64,000 nt of DNA from Cunninghamia lanceolata (taxonomy: Eukaryota; Streptophyta; Pinopsida; Cupressales; Cupressaceae): contig BSBN01000860.1 in the NCBI GenBank assembly GCA_027924645.1, positions 8,122,001 to 8,186,000 on the forward strand, in the 5' to 3' direction. The translations under genes were made by a program, and so were the position numbers. Each line of letters begins with the position of its first letter. Position 1 is the stretch's first letter. Positions 24,901 to 37,724 of the stretch are shown here, piece by piece. A model generated the notes under the pieces. It ran no database searches, was not told where the DNA came from, and worked only from the letters and a program-made list of their open reading frames with translations.

Positions 24901-26391
24901 TCCTTGATAAATTAAATTGACGACGAGAGGGTCATTACAATGTGAATCTTTCTAATCAAATGAGAGCACTTTTCTATTATTTAATTTTATCAAAAACATA
25001 GTCTACAAGTTTATCCATACTATCATATAAATTAGGGCTAATCCAAGTAAGATAAGAAATGGATAATAACCCATAGTCCCATCATTAGACAAAGTAAGGT
25101 AGATTATTACTTAACAATGGGTTCTTAAATAAGCTCTTGCCCCATAATTACCTCTGATATTTCACAAGATTATTCAATCCTATGAACATGTAAGTGTGTC
25201 AATGACAAGGAGATGTTATAACACAAGAAAATCTACAAGCTCTATTTGTTTAACACCTTTCAAATAAACATAGATAATCCACTCATGAATCTTGTGTCTA
25301 GACCAATTATATTGGTAAATCTTAAAACTTGTAGAGACACACAATACATGAGAAGAATGATATTTATTACTTCTTCAACTCTAATTTGAGATGTCACACA
25401 GAACCAACAAATTTTCTCTTAGACAAATGAATAGCAGAGAAACAATCAAAAGGGGCATGTAGCTTTGTCATCTTAAATTTATTCAAGAATAGAAGCATAA
25501 ATGTCTCATAAGAAAAGAGAGATGCAGTCCATCATCAATTGAAGAATCATTACTTTCAAAATATATACACTTCACACCTTTAGAGGAAACACATAGAGTC
25601 TAGTCGTGGATGACTCATTTACATTGATCATAGTTGTAAAGGTCAAAATATTTCATGTGGCAATAGACTGCATGACACTAATTTTGTTAATTATGAACAA
25701 GATTATCAGAGGGGTTGGATCAAAACCCTATTGTTATCAATAAATTCCCATGGATCAGATAAAAAATTCACTAGCTAGCTAGTGGTAATGCCTGATAATT
25801 GGTGTAAATTTTCTAATCTAATCAACTATTGCCTTCGAGCACACAACCTCTATTGAGTCCTCAACACACAAAGAGGTCTCTAATTTGGTTTGTGGGTAAT
25901 AGTACGAAAATAATTAGTGAGCCCCATTATTTATAGAATTGGAAGGAGGTTTGATTGAATGTGATTCGACCGAACCCTATCCTACAACTAGGTGTCATGT
26001 AGCAAAACCAATGTGCTAACTAGGTTTGATCAAACCTATGTAACTTTTGAACTATTCCATTTTGACTTTTTTCCATTTTGGCCTAAAAGTAGGACTCAAT
26101 TATGTGCTTCCACCCATGGTTATTGTGAAAGTAATGTACATGTTAAGACTATGACATCAGAAAACTTGTAGACACTTCTCATTTATTTTTCAATTGTCCC
26201 CACTCTTAAAAACATCAAAAAAAATTTATGCATTTTCATGGTATTAAGCTCTATAAAACCTTCTAGTTTTTTTGGATGCACAATTATAGAAGTAATGCAT
26301 CAAATGATTTCTTTTAGATTTCCAAAATTCTCATATCAAATAGCAATTTATTTTTGTGAATGTGATGTGCTTAATACAATGTCCCCAACTG
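21905..26391. other. AT-rich intergenic DNA
   Basis: About 4.5 kb without a supportable gene. 24500-24680 is pyrimidine-rich on the plus strand. No LTR pair, TIR pair or coding domain was recognised. Confidence 0.5.
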
Positions 26392-26396
26392 ATTAG

Positions 26397-26693
26397 TATT
26401 AGAAACCATGATCATCTAAGCAAATCTTGATTACATAATGGAGTGAAAGAAATAAAATTGCAATACATAAACTATGCACAATGAGAGTACATATAGATGA
26501 GAGAGGTTCAATTGACTCAAAAGTCAACTTCAACACTCAACTAGAGGTGGAAGAAGGTTTCCACCAAGTGGCGTAAGGGTGGCGACACATATCTTGGAGA
26601 GTTGTGTCAAACTCTCTAGGTCACCACACAACCCACCTAAGTAGGCTTACAACACGTGTATTTTACCCACGTGAGGTAAAATATACACTAACA
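26397..26693 (-). repeat. 3' LTR of the 2.8-kb element
   Basis: 297 bp; highly similar to the copy at 28912-29208. Contains a short palindromic GTGAGGTAAAATATACAC end region. Confidence 0.92.
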
Positions 26694-26703
26694 CCCCCCT
26701 TAA
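26694..26703 (-). other. Polypurine tract
   Basis: Minus strand TTAAGGGGGG directly precedes the 3' LTR start TGTTAGTG. Confidence 0.8.
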
Positions 26704-28899
26704 GCATAGCTTAGGTGGGCACAAATAAGGATGGGTCCTGACAACTACGCCTAATCAGGTACCCATATACAATAAAAATCTCTCATGAAGTGGAGATAAG
26801 GTAGAAAAACCTATGGGAAAAAACTACCTTCAAAAAGAGAGAAAAGATGCATGGATCTGGAAGCTACTTGTGTGCCTTGATGTCGATGCTAAATTATGGC
26901 TGAAATGACTTCATAGAAGCAGGTATCATGAAGATTCAGGAACATTAACCAAATTCAAGATGTGATTCGATGCAAGATCCAAGTTCATTTACCATAGGAT
27001 CTCAATGTGAGATGTGAACTGATGTGAATCCATTGCAAGATTAAGGATCATTTACCATAGGCCCTCAATTTTAAAGGTGTTCATAAGAATCAATTGATCC
27101 ACTTGTTTCTCAATCCCACCTTCTTTTAGTTGCAACCTCATTGAGTTAAATTATGTGACATAATCCTTTATAGTATTAGAGTCTCTTGGACTTATACTTA
27201 TGAGGTCTTAGCTCATGACTTCTTTGTTTGTTGACCTTCCCATTGGGTGTTTTTAAGGTCACAATTTGAACAAAAGTTCTTGGAGATAGTCGTGATCACA
27301 CTTATAAACCATGTAGATGAGATGTATTTTGCATACTTAGAAGTACAGAAAGAGAAAACTCTGTGACACCCCCCCTAAATTTGTGGCACTTTATCATGTA
27401 GTGCTATAGGTCTAAGTAGGTTGATATAATAGAGCCCTAATACTTAGCCTTTTAAAAAAAAATTGCAATTTAACACTAACAATTTTTAAAAGAACCTTAA
27501 CAATTTCTCCAAAACAATTTACCCCCCTAAATCATAATTTTAAATGCTTGTAAAAAAAATACATATTGCAAAATTAAAAAATGCCACTGAAATTACCCCT
27601 TAAATGTTAAATTACCTCCTAAAATTTGTTCTTATATTGCTTTACTTTGCCAAAAGAAAATTAAAAACAAACAAAATAGGGAAAGCCCAAAAAAGGACGG
27701 GTAAAACTAGAGTGGGGTGAATTTAGGGGAAAATATTTTGAATGGGGTGGCCAAATCTGTGAGCAGGGTTTTGGGCCAGTGACGTGTGTTGCAGGGGCGA
27801 ATTAATGGTCGTCACTGCCTTTCCAGTGTCCTGCGCAAACGTAGATTGCAAATGGCGGTCTCTGGATCTCCGAATTGGTCCTCTCCATAGCATGACAAAT
27901 GCAAGGTGAATGAAGGTCGTCATTGGTTTCAAAACCTTGACTAGATCTGTTTGTCGATTACAGGTGTGGGCACTATGGCGTAGTCGATTGTAGGTGTGGC
28001 GTCCCTGCCTGGCCTCTTGTCGTGGCTTTCACATGGCTTGGCATGGGGCCTTTTGTAGATAGGGGAGGCCTTGATGGATATGGCGTGGGAAATGCCCATG
28101 CCTTGATGGTTGTGGCGTGCCTTCTCCTGTGCTCTACTATGCCGTTCCTCCTCCCACGCAGGTATGGCGTGGGTCCCACTCCAAATCAGGGTGCAGGTGC
28201 GTGGAAGGGGCGTCAAACCCTTTCAAAACTCAGCCTTCCTTTGCATGAGCAGGCAAAATGCAAAGCAGAAACCCTTGTGTTGAATGACCTTTGTGAAGGC
28301 ACAGGGTCAAGCCCCTACGTGGCTCCCTCAATGCCCTTCAACCGAGAACACAACCCCAAATTTCTATAGCCACCACGAACTGAAAGAGGAGCAGTGACCA
28401 TGTAGATCTGTGTGCAAAGCTGCCAGTGACTAGCGACCAAGGAAAAAATGCCAATGAAAATGGCAACCTGAATGCTTGAAGTTGACCTTAATAAACAACA
28501 ACTATGAATAACCAGAATTAGGCAATAAACAGAGACTTTAAATCTAAAATTTAGGGCCGAATTCCTTCAACAAATTGGCCAAACCCTCCTCACAACAGGA
28601 ACGTCTTAACCAGCCGGTGCGTTGTAAGCGACCAGCTCATCAACGTTAGTACGACAGGTCAAAATCAGTGAAAATGTAGACGTGTAGTACAGTGGGAGTG
28701 GTCGAATGTAGTTGAACAATTTTGACCATTAGATGTTGTCGTTGGCAGGACCTGTCGACTGAGCCATACAGTCTGTGAATTACAACTCACTGGCTATTTA
28801 CAGCTGAGCCTCACAACAAATGCAAATTCACTTATTCACAAGCAGAACAAAACCACAAAGATCATGCCTCCAAACGAACCAGCACACAAACTTAGTGAG

Positions 28900-28911
28900 G
28901 CTCTGATACCA
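28900..28911 (-). other. Primer-binding site (initiator tRNA-Met)
   Basis: Minus strand TGGTATCAGAGC, adjacent to the LTR without spacer bases. Confidence 0.92.
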
Positions 28912-29208
28912 TATTAGAAACCACGATCATCTAAGCAAATGCTGATTACACAATGGAGTGAAAGCAATAAAATTGCAATACATAAACTATGCACAATGAG
29001 AGTACATATAGATGAGAGAGGTTGAGTTGACTTAGAATTTGACTTCAGCACTCAACTAGAGTTGGAATAAGGTTTCCACCAAGTGGTGTAAGGGTGGTGA
29101 CACATATCTTGGAGAGTTGTGTCAAACTCTCCAAGTCGCCACACAACCCACATAAGTAGGCTTACGACATGTGTATTTTACCCATGTGAGGTAAAATATA
29201 CACTAACA
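28912..29208 (-). repeat. 5' LTR of the 2.8-kb element
   Basis: 297 bp, same length as its partner, flanked outward by the ATTAG duplication. Confidence 0.92.
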
Positions 29209-29213
29209 ATTAG

Positions 29214-32200
29214 AACACAAGGGTTGGACCCATTTTGTATCTATACCTGCATCACATGGGGATTATAGTTAAATTAGATTCAAAATCTCATCTAATAAGA
29301 AATAAAAGATGTTATTAAAACATGCTTTTAAAAAACTACATATTTAGTATAATGATGGATACAAATTAAGATTTTACTCAATGATTCCAAGGATCATTTT
29401 GATAATCATTGTTGTGCCCTATTCAATTTTATTATATTGCCACACATGTTTGAGAGGAAAAGGAAGATAATCATCACAAACTCCCAGCTTCATTCTAATT
29501 TTCAATTGAAATCTCTTTTGAGAAGTTTAAGAGAGGATTTAACTTCTTCTTCCTTTCTTTCTTCTTTCATAGGTGAGTTGAAGAAAATGCTTGTTATAGA
29601 AACAAGATTAGATACTAGTGAGTAAAGCCTTATATTCAAAGGAAAATATATGGACAATAATGATTTCCTAGATATGATAATAAAAAATAAAAAATAAATT
29701 AAAATTCTTATGGTTGAGATTTATTGTACTTAGTTTTGGCATCTTTGAAAATAATTCATCCATATTGATAAATTATGATACATTGAAAGTTACTTCTTTT
29801 TAATAAATTAATCAAAATCTATTAAATTATTGCAATTGCACCATCAAATTGTTATAAACTAGCACTTGCAACTTGAGTAGGTGCAAGGGATGTGTCGATA
29901 GGAAATTTAATGGAGCAGTAAGAAGATTATGAGGTCTTAAAGAAATGTTAAGAAGATTAGGAGGAATTGAAGGAATAGGAAGAATTAGAGTAATGATCAA
30001 TCAAACAAATACTACCAATGCACATATACAAATTGATATAATCGAGAATAAGATCTCTTCCCATCTACTTATTCCCCCATTCTCTTCATACCATGCACTA
30101 GAGCAAGATTATCTAAGAAGCCAAGGTCACATGACCCATTGATTGGGAGTGCCTTGTATAGTAGGGGCCATTTTTGAGTGAGCTCCCTATCAAGAATGGC
30201 ATGTCTTCTAAATATCATAGTTTAACAAAGGAATTTTTTAAATTTAAGGTTAAAGTTAGAGTCAATTTAAAAGGTAATTATGGTATAGCTATCGTATTTA
30301 TAATGAATTGATTTTTGATATGATGAAGCATTGTTGTGAATCAAATGTGACTACATAAAATCTAATTTGGAAACTTTCTAATATAAGTTTTATATTTCAA
30401 AAGTTTATCTCACTTTTTTAAAACTATAAACTTTTAATATTAGTTGTTAGGTTTAAATTTTTTTATTTGGGAGAATAAACACAAAAATCACAAGAATGTT
30501 ATTTTAAAAGTGAAATTGACAAAGGTAAAAATTAACAAAGGAAAATACAAATCAATGATTATTCATGTTAAGGTAGTTATGTTTGGAATGACTGGGACCT
30601 TCAATCATCCAGTATTTTGAAAGTGCGTTTAAAAGGGCAAAGAATGAACACCTAATGGAGAAATCCTACAAATTTGAGGAATGAATGAAGGGCTTAGGAA
30701 CCAAGGTATCTTGTAATAGATGCTTCTATTTGGTTGAATCAATCTAACTACCTATTAATAATGAACAAGAACATTGAGAATATTTAGAACAAAACTCCTA
30801 AATCACATCCAACATCTTAGCACAGTCTTGCATCAATAAGTGAAGTATAGTCTTGAGCCTTTTTCTATTACTTTCTTACTTATTAGACAGTACTCTATGC
30901 CTTTCTTACTTATTAAATAGTACTAACATAAATCTTAAGTGAAATCATGCAAGAATATATCAATTAGAGTCTTCAAGCCATTTTTTGGCCTTTCTTGTAC
31001 TTATGAGAGCACCAATTAACAAAACATGAACATATAATTTTACATCAATCCATAAAATGCACTCTTGAGTCTTTTCTTCTTAATTTTTATTTATTGGAGT
31101 GGAGTTTCATGCACTATTTTTGTTTCCATTATAGATGGTTCTAGAGAAAATCTATGATTGGAGTAGCACCTCCATCCACAAGCTTAACATTTTTTAGGGG
31201 AGTTGTCACTAAAGGAGCCATTGAGGTAGATGAAACCACTTTTGATGGCACTCTATAACCACTTCTCCTTTTAACTCTATTGTTGCATTTTATGACTTTT
31301 AAGCAATGGTTGTTGTTGCTATTTCTTTTGTTGTACCTAACTTAAACTAGACTTACTTGCATCTGTACAAGATCCAACTTAGCTATGCAGATGAGAAAAG
31401 GAATGAAAGGGCTTCTCCTAGATGACCATGACCACCAAAAGGTGGTTTTTAGAGATAAGGACAATGAGGAAGGAAGCTTCTACTATAGAATAATTAAATT
31501 TAATGTTTATTTATTGAAAGTTAGGACAATGAGAGAGGCGGTGGGGCATATGGTAGTGGATTCCCTAATTAATATTGGGTGGACATAACCCAGAAACCCT
31601 GGTGACCTAAAAATTATGTTTTGATAAATTTGAAACTGCTTATAGGCATGAGATAGGTTTGTAGGTGATTTTGTGAACTTGCAAGGCCATTTAAAACACC
31701 TATCATCTAACAAGATATTATAACAATCATACATATTGTGTTTTGTTCTTCAAATGCTTCTATTGAATTGTATTAAATCTTTTGTTCTTCAAATGCTTTT
31801 GTTGCACCATAATAAACCTGCTACATAATAATTGAATTGAAGTGTATTTAAATAGACTATGGATTGTGGGTGAGATGACAAGATTTAGGCTGGAATATTT
31901 TCATGGACATCATTATAGTAAACATCGATGCATACATTTATTACTTGTAGATGAATTAATAGTGACTAAAACTATTTGGTGGATTGATAGATTTGGTGGC
32001 TTAAAAATCAAATCCTCAAAATAAAATAAAATTCTTGAATCATCACAGACGTGAATGACTATAATTCTTATTCTTCCTAGCATAAACATTTTAGAAGAGA
32101 TTAAAGTTGTGTTATTTCCTTGTCAGAAATATTGTATGGGACAATGTTTATGCACTCCAGGCTCTATCAAATGCACTCCAAGTTGTCTGGAAACTAAGAC

Positions 32201-33640
32201 TTGTTTACCAACATTATGAGATCAAGAAATCTATGCAATTTGTGTCAATGTTATTATCATCCATGAACTATTAAAAAAGATTACCATTTGAATCTTCTAA
32301 AGATGTGTAATATTGTTTCATAATTATAGATGATATAGACATTTATTCATCAAAAAAATCTTCAAAAGATGTGGATTTTTACATTTATATTACTTCATTT
32401 ATTTGAATTAAATATAGGATGATAAAGCTATAAAACTTTGTTACTATGTGAGTAGAGTTTATTTTTACATTGCTTAAAATTAATTCTACAACCATTTTAT
32501 GAGTTAAAAAGCTAATCCTATTGAGGAAGTTTAGTTTTGAATAATAGAAGTATAGGTTTGTATGGTGGTAGAAATTTATTAGGTGTAGTATAACTTCGGT
32601 TGTATACATCTATTATGAGCTCTTCTCAAAGCTTTCCAAGCTCTTTGGATTGAATCTGCACCTTTTACATATGGAAATTTGTGCAACTTTAAAGAGTTTT
32701 TAAAGGTATTCAAACAAATAAATAGTTTGGCATAATTTTCTCGTAACACCAACTCCCATCATTAGAAGGCCACATAGGTAGACTAAGAGACCATATTATA
32801 AACAATGCATTAGAATAGACATGAAGTGACATGCTATTTTTTAATGAAGGAACAAGTAACAATCTGGCAGTGCAACAAGTACTATTGAACAACATAAGCC
32901 CAAAACTCTCTGTTTTTGTTTAATAATGTATGCTTTATTTGACGTATTAGATTGCACTGATACCACCTCTAGAGATTGTATGTCGATGTGACTGCGAACA
33001 ATGCATCATGTTTATTATGGATTTGAGACTCTAGATTTTTGTCCCTTGGTGTATGGGAGCTTGAAATTGTTTCACGGTGACCTTAAGATTGTTTCCTGAT
33101 GAATTGAAAATTGTTTCATGGCGTAACATAGGTTTACCATGTCTCTGTGGAAACACAAGCCCACTTTAAAAAACCTACCAGCTAACTAATAAAAATATCT
33201 AAAGGTGCTATTAGATGGCCAATAAACACATATATAAATAGTCTTATTAACTAAACTCTTATATTTATATTTTTTTATCAAAACAATTTTATAGGTCATA
33301 CTTAACCAACATATTATATTACCTATCAACATCCAATAAGACCTTTAAATGCTTTTATCAATAACGTTCCAAAATGCCTGCTTGCTTGTACTCCACCATG
33401 TGTACCACCACCCTTCAAAGGGCCACTTGCTTTCGAAACGGTCTTTAGTCTTGTGATTAAGCCTGCAACTTTTCTGTCGTTTAATATTAATTTAAGATCA
33501 TATCAAAAAGAGGAGATCCGGTGATCATGTTTTCCATTTCAATTGCGCGCATTAGCATATTGCTCACGTTTGAAATCCATTCCCATTTTGGATAGCTATC
33601 ATGAAAAATTTTAATCACCGACCTATCTAATCCTTCTGGC
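29214..33640. other. AT-rich intergenic DNA
   Basis: No supportable gene. Short openings at 29437-29625, 31385-31588 and minus 32609-32385 are isolated, low-complexity or lysine-rich and have no domain. The last 100 bases before 33691 probably hold the promoter of the EP1-like copy (TTTATA near 33646). Confidence 0.45.
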
Positions 33641-33690
33641 TTCCTTTATACAGAGATCATTCTATGCACTCTGTACTCAAAATATCTTCA

Positions 33691-35060
33691 ATGGATTATA
33701 AGCTGATATTTCTTCTAGTGGCGGTGGTATGCGTGGGAGCAGAGGCTTTCTCTTTCTCTTATGTGAACGAAGGAGATCTGGGAGATTACACTGTAGAATA
33801 CGGCGCTAGCTACCGGGCCGTTCCGTTGGCATCCCCTGGTGGCAATTTCCAGTTGGCCTTCTTCAACACCACACCCAATGCATTCACTCTCGCCATCCGC
33901 ATGGGGTACTACAGCAATGCTGAAACCATGCGCTTCGTCTGGACGCCAAACAGACACCACCTCGTCTCTGAGAAGGCCACTCTCAACTTCACCACTACTG
34001 GAGATCTGGTGCTCTTCGATGCCGATGGCACCCTCGTCTGGTCTACCAATACTTCCAACAAAGGCGTTGTAGGGATCGAACTCCGGACCAACGGAAACAT
34101 GGTGCTCTATGATAAGAAGAACAGAACCGTGTGGCAGAGCTTCGACTCTCCCACAGACAGTCTCTTGGTAGGGCAGTCATTAGACTTAAGCCGAGTGAAG
34201 AAGCTGGTGAGTCGGACTTCTGAGAAAGACGGTTCAGAGGGGCCTTACAGTCTGGAAATGGAAGCCGGCGGCTTTGCACTCTACGCCAGTTTTCCTAACC
34301 CTCTGCCATACTGGACTCTAAGCTTCTACGACAGTCAAAGAAAGGATTTGTTCACCATAACCCACACCTGCAAATGGCCGGTTGCGAGCATCACCTTCCT
34401 CAGCGACCCCGAGGCCACAGATGGCTTTCGGCAGATGATGGAAATGCGACTGGGCAATGTGAGCGCTCCGAAACAGCAGAGAGCGCCCGAGCTTTGCAAT
34501 CTCACAACTCAATCCACTGCTCTCTACGCCTTCACTACTCCCAGATTTAATACCACATTGTCGTTTGTCAGGCTGGACTGGGATGGTAATCTGAGAATGT
34601 ATACATACTCCCCCGAAATGGAATACAATACAATACATGGGATATTACATATGAGCGGTTTAAGTGCGAGGGAAGAGTATATGGGTGCGGCCCACCCAGG
34701 AAGTGTGGGTCCCTTGGGCTCTGTGAAAACAGCAATTGCGTGGCGTGCCCTCAGCCTGAAGGGCTGAGGGGGTGGAGCACTCAATGCTCTCCTCCAAAGC
34801 TTCCTGCCTGCACTGCCACAAGCAGTGCTTCTCTTGACTTTTACGAAGTGGTGGGGGCGGAGCATTTCTCCAACAAATATGTGGCAGGAATTGGGAAGGT
34901 AAAAATGGCGGAATGCAAGCAAAGGTGCCTGAGTGATTGTAAGTGCGCGGCCTTCTTCTATTGGCAAGAGTCGTCCACGTGCTTTCTCACCTAGAGTGTG
35001 GACACTCTGCAGCAGCTCGGTAACAGTACGCACCTTGCCTTTATTAAATACGCAAAATAA
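33691..35060 (+). pseudogene. EP1-like secreted bulb-lectin glycoprotein, broken copy
   Basis: A single-exon copy closely similar to the intact gene at 61946-63325. It has a signal peptide (MDYKLIFLLVAVVCVGAEA), a bulb-type lectin domain with NMVLY and WQSFDSPTDSLLVGQ, an EGF-like Cys cluster and a C-terminal PAN-like domain. The start chosen (33691) matches the paralog; an upstream in-frame ATG at 33664 would add nine residues. Two defects break it. A 5-bp tandem duplication (ACAAT) near 34624-34633 shifts the frame about 325 residues in, so translation ends at 34765-34767. In the downstream frame there is also a TAG at 34992-34994 where the paralog has Glu. The intact part could still give a truncated lectin of about 358 residues. 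Confidence 0.9.
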
Positions 35061-36472
35061 GTTCCAAGCATTTTGGCGAACAGTGCTCTGATGTTCCCTT
35101 TTACTCTGCTTCGTACTTCACTGTCGTTGCTGCTGTAGATTCGCAGTTTGGCGTGATGACCACTGCTCTGTTTTGATGTTCCCAGTTTGGTTTGATTCGC
35201 AGTCCTGTTTTCTCTTATGTAATGGATGCTTAGCTTTACTCAATATAAAAATAAACCGGCGCGTGATCATATAACATTTGCAATAAGCCTATATATCAAA
35301 TTTGATTAAAACTACAGTTGCACAGGCCAATGAGTGTGCCCATAGGATGAAAGATTTTCTTTTAATTACATTATAACATTTATCAAATTCAACTATCATA
35401 TTAAGAGTATGAAAGCTATCTTTTTGGGTTATATTATAACATTCACGGTATTCAACTATCATAATTGTGTAACTTAAAAAAAAAATGAATTTAAGAATAT
35501 AGATATTTGAAACATGTTGTACAACTTTAAAATAGACAATAGACAAATGAAAATATTGTGAAACATATTGAAAGGAACAAACATGTTGGGCAATACCCAA
35601 AGAAAGCACAGTCCTCTAACAAAGTGGAGAGAGTTTCAATTGGAGAAGCATAGCATAAGACAGTAATGTTTACTCCAATACAAGTATAAGGTCCATTTTA
35701 TTTATAATTAAGAATATATTTGATATTTATTAAGATTAGGCAAATTTAACATCAAATAAATTATGATATTTCATTTCAGGGTTTTAGCTCCTACTTATCA
35801 ATCAAATAAATTGTTAAGTAATGCTCATAACTTGAAGTCAAAATATGTAGGCACATATGTAATTCAATAAATGTAAAATATAGATTTTAAAATATACATT
35901 TTTCACATAATCCAATCTCCCTCACTCTACCTCTCTCTCTTCTCGCCTATCTTTTGAATACATTGAAACAGTGCAATTTAAATTCTATGAAAATAATCAT
36001 TAAGCATCCTACAAAATATATAAATATTACAAAGTTATGAAATAAAGGTGTAGTTATGTAATTTCATGTAACTTTACAATAATGATGATTATGAAATGAA
36101 ATGATGCTATGATTGTAAACGTAAAAGACCACTTTTTTCAAATTAAAATTGTGTAAAGCATATACTAATTACATAATGTTTGGCAATCAAGTCTTGCAAT
36201 AGGCACTTACTAAGTCTACGGTCCTACCTAAAAAAGTAAAGGAATACCTGCATTTAAATTGAGGAAGAAAAGAAAATTAAACTCAAACTCATTTATAATA
36301 GATTGTGTGAAAAAATGAATTCTCTGGTCATTATAACTTTCACTAAATATTTTAATTAAATATTCAATCTAAATATTATAAACAATCATAAGGTACCAAG
36401 AAATTAAGTCTCATAACAAAATTAAATTTGATGGATAAAATTCAAGTGAACAAACTTTAAACAGTAAGCTAG
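35061..36472. other. AT-rich intergenic DNA
   Basis: 3' flank of the EP1-like pseudogene, then AT-rich spacer up to the chromovirus target duplication AAAAG (36473-36477). No feature seen. Confidence 0.5.
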
Positions 36473-36711
36473 AAAAGTGGTGCAAGGGCACCTAGATACC
36501 TTAATTAATTTCATGTTCTTTTTGATGTTTTGGAGTTGTATAAGGTCCACGTGACCAATTGTAAGGCCTAGTGCCATGTGTGAGTCCCAGTGGAATAGGA
36601 CAAGTCGTAGGCTCTGGTAGTGGAAGAGCAAACGCATTGTAACTAAATAGGTTGACAGTTGCAGAATGGTTGGCATTCCCACCGATGCAAACTGTTAAGA
36701 ACAAGAACATG

Positions 36712-36717
36712 TATAAA
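36712..36717 (+). promoter_or_regulatory. TATA box of the chromovirus 5' LTR
   Basis: TATAAA, about 205 bases before stem-loop A, almost the same spacing as in the TR-GAG-like LTR. Confidence 0.55.
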
Positions 36718-36922
36718 CAGTTCAGTGAACAGAAGGAAAGGGGAGAGAAGAAGAGTAGTATAGTAATTGTGTGGTTTTGTGGTAGAACAGTAGTGAGAAG
36801 ATAGAAGAGTTGTTTTGAGTGCAGAAGTTCCCAAAATAAATAAAAGATCCTGTTGTGTTTTGTGTTCTTTCACCGTGTCACTGTAATTAGTTTCCATTTT
36901 GTCATTCGGATGGATTACTCAG

Positions 36923-36962
36923 CCATTCCACCGATGAGATTTCTTCGAAATCGGTGGAATGG
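36923..36962 (+). other. Conserved LTR stem-loop A (chromovirus)
   Basis: A 13-bp perfect stem CCATTCCACCGAT / ATCGGTGGAATGG with a 14-base loop, in the presumed transcribed part of the LTR. Confidence 0.78.
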
Positions 36963-37041
36963 GTCTATCTGTACAGTTTGTGTTCTTTTTGTTTTTGTTT
37001 ATGTTCAGTGTTGGGATCGAGTGTGGGATGTCCTAGTTGAG

Positions 37042-37063
37042 CCTAGCATCTCTATGTGCTAGG
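37042..37063 (+). other. Conserved LTR stem-loop B (chromovirus)
   Basis: A 7-bp stem CCTAGCA / TGCTAGG with an 8-base loop, 79 bases after stem-loop A. Confidence 0.75.
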
Positions 37064-37632
37064 TTCTGAGAAGAGAGAAAGTGTCTGTGTTGCAGGGTTT
37101 GTTATTGGCAGGACAATAACCATTGGAGAGAGACCAGGCGATGGTTTCTGGTCGGAGAGCAAGAAGTACTAAGTCCTATGTCGGAGAGACTTGAGCGTCG
37201 GGGAGATAAGTTCTTAAGAGGCTGATGATGATTGTCTTACTGAAAGTTGAAGAGTGAATCGACGAGTACATCGGCGTAACATCGGCCTATCAGCTGATAG
37301 AAGTTTTATTTCGCCGACGATTGAAGTCGTGCTGAAGGAAGGAGGTCCCACCAAATGCACATTGCAAATGCATATCGAGAATGTATGTGAGAATATACAT
37401 TTTGTTGGATACAAAGGGTGACCGGTAAAAGCGGTGAGAACAAGGTAAAGATACATTGGTCGACAGATAGTAGCAAGTCATGTTATGCATATACAATAGT
37501 TTGCCATATCAGCGTGTGTGGTAGTATCGGGGGACAAGTGCAAGCTCCCACCGATGAGTTAATCTTGCCGAAGGGTCATAAAGGGAAATGTTGGATTGAA
37601 ATCATGCTTTCGTTGAACACTTTGCATCATTT

Positions 37633-37644
37633 TGGTATCAGAGC
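37633..37644 (+). other. Primer-binding site (initiator tRNA-Met)
   Basis: TGGTATCAGAGC three bases after the 5' LTR end TTTGCATCA. Confidence 0.93.
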
Positions 37645-37724
37645 CAGTGAAAGGTTTACAGAAGTGTTGGCGTTGTCTATGAATGTTTATGTCAGACAGA
37701 GAGAGCGAAGGAGAGGCCAGTGTC

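Larger units (their letters stand above)
26397..29208 (-). mobile_element. Non-autonomous LTR element (2.8 kb, LARD/TRIM-like)
   Basis: A complete minus-strand element with two 297-bp LTRs (5' LTR 28912-29208, 3' LTR 26397-26693), primer site 28900-28911 touching the LTR with no spacer, and polypurine tract 26694-26703. The 5-bp duplication ATTAG is at 26392-26396 and 29209-29213. LTRs begin TGTTAGTG but end in TA instead of CA. The 2.2-kb internal region has no recognisable gag, protease or polymerase. 27700-28370 is more GC-rich than its surroundings with overlapping openings on both strands (plus 28022-28369, minus 28216-27941) that match no family I know; this may be captured host sequence. 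Confidence 0.9.
36478..37629 (+). repeat. 5' LTR of the chromovirus
   Basis: 1152 bp, TGGTGCAAGGGCACC...TTTGCATCA. TATAAA at 36712-36717 is the likely promoter element. Stem-loop A (36923-36962) and stem-loop B (37042-37063) follow. Confidence 0.93.
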
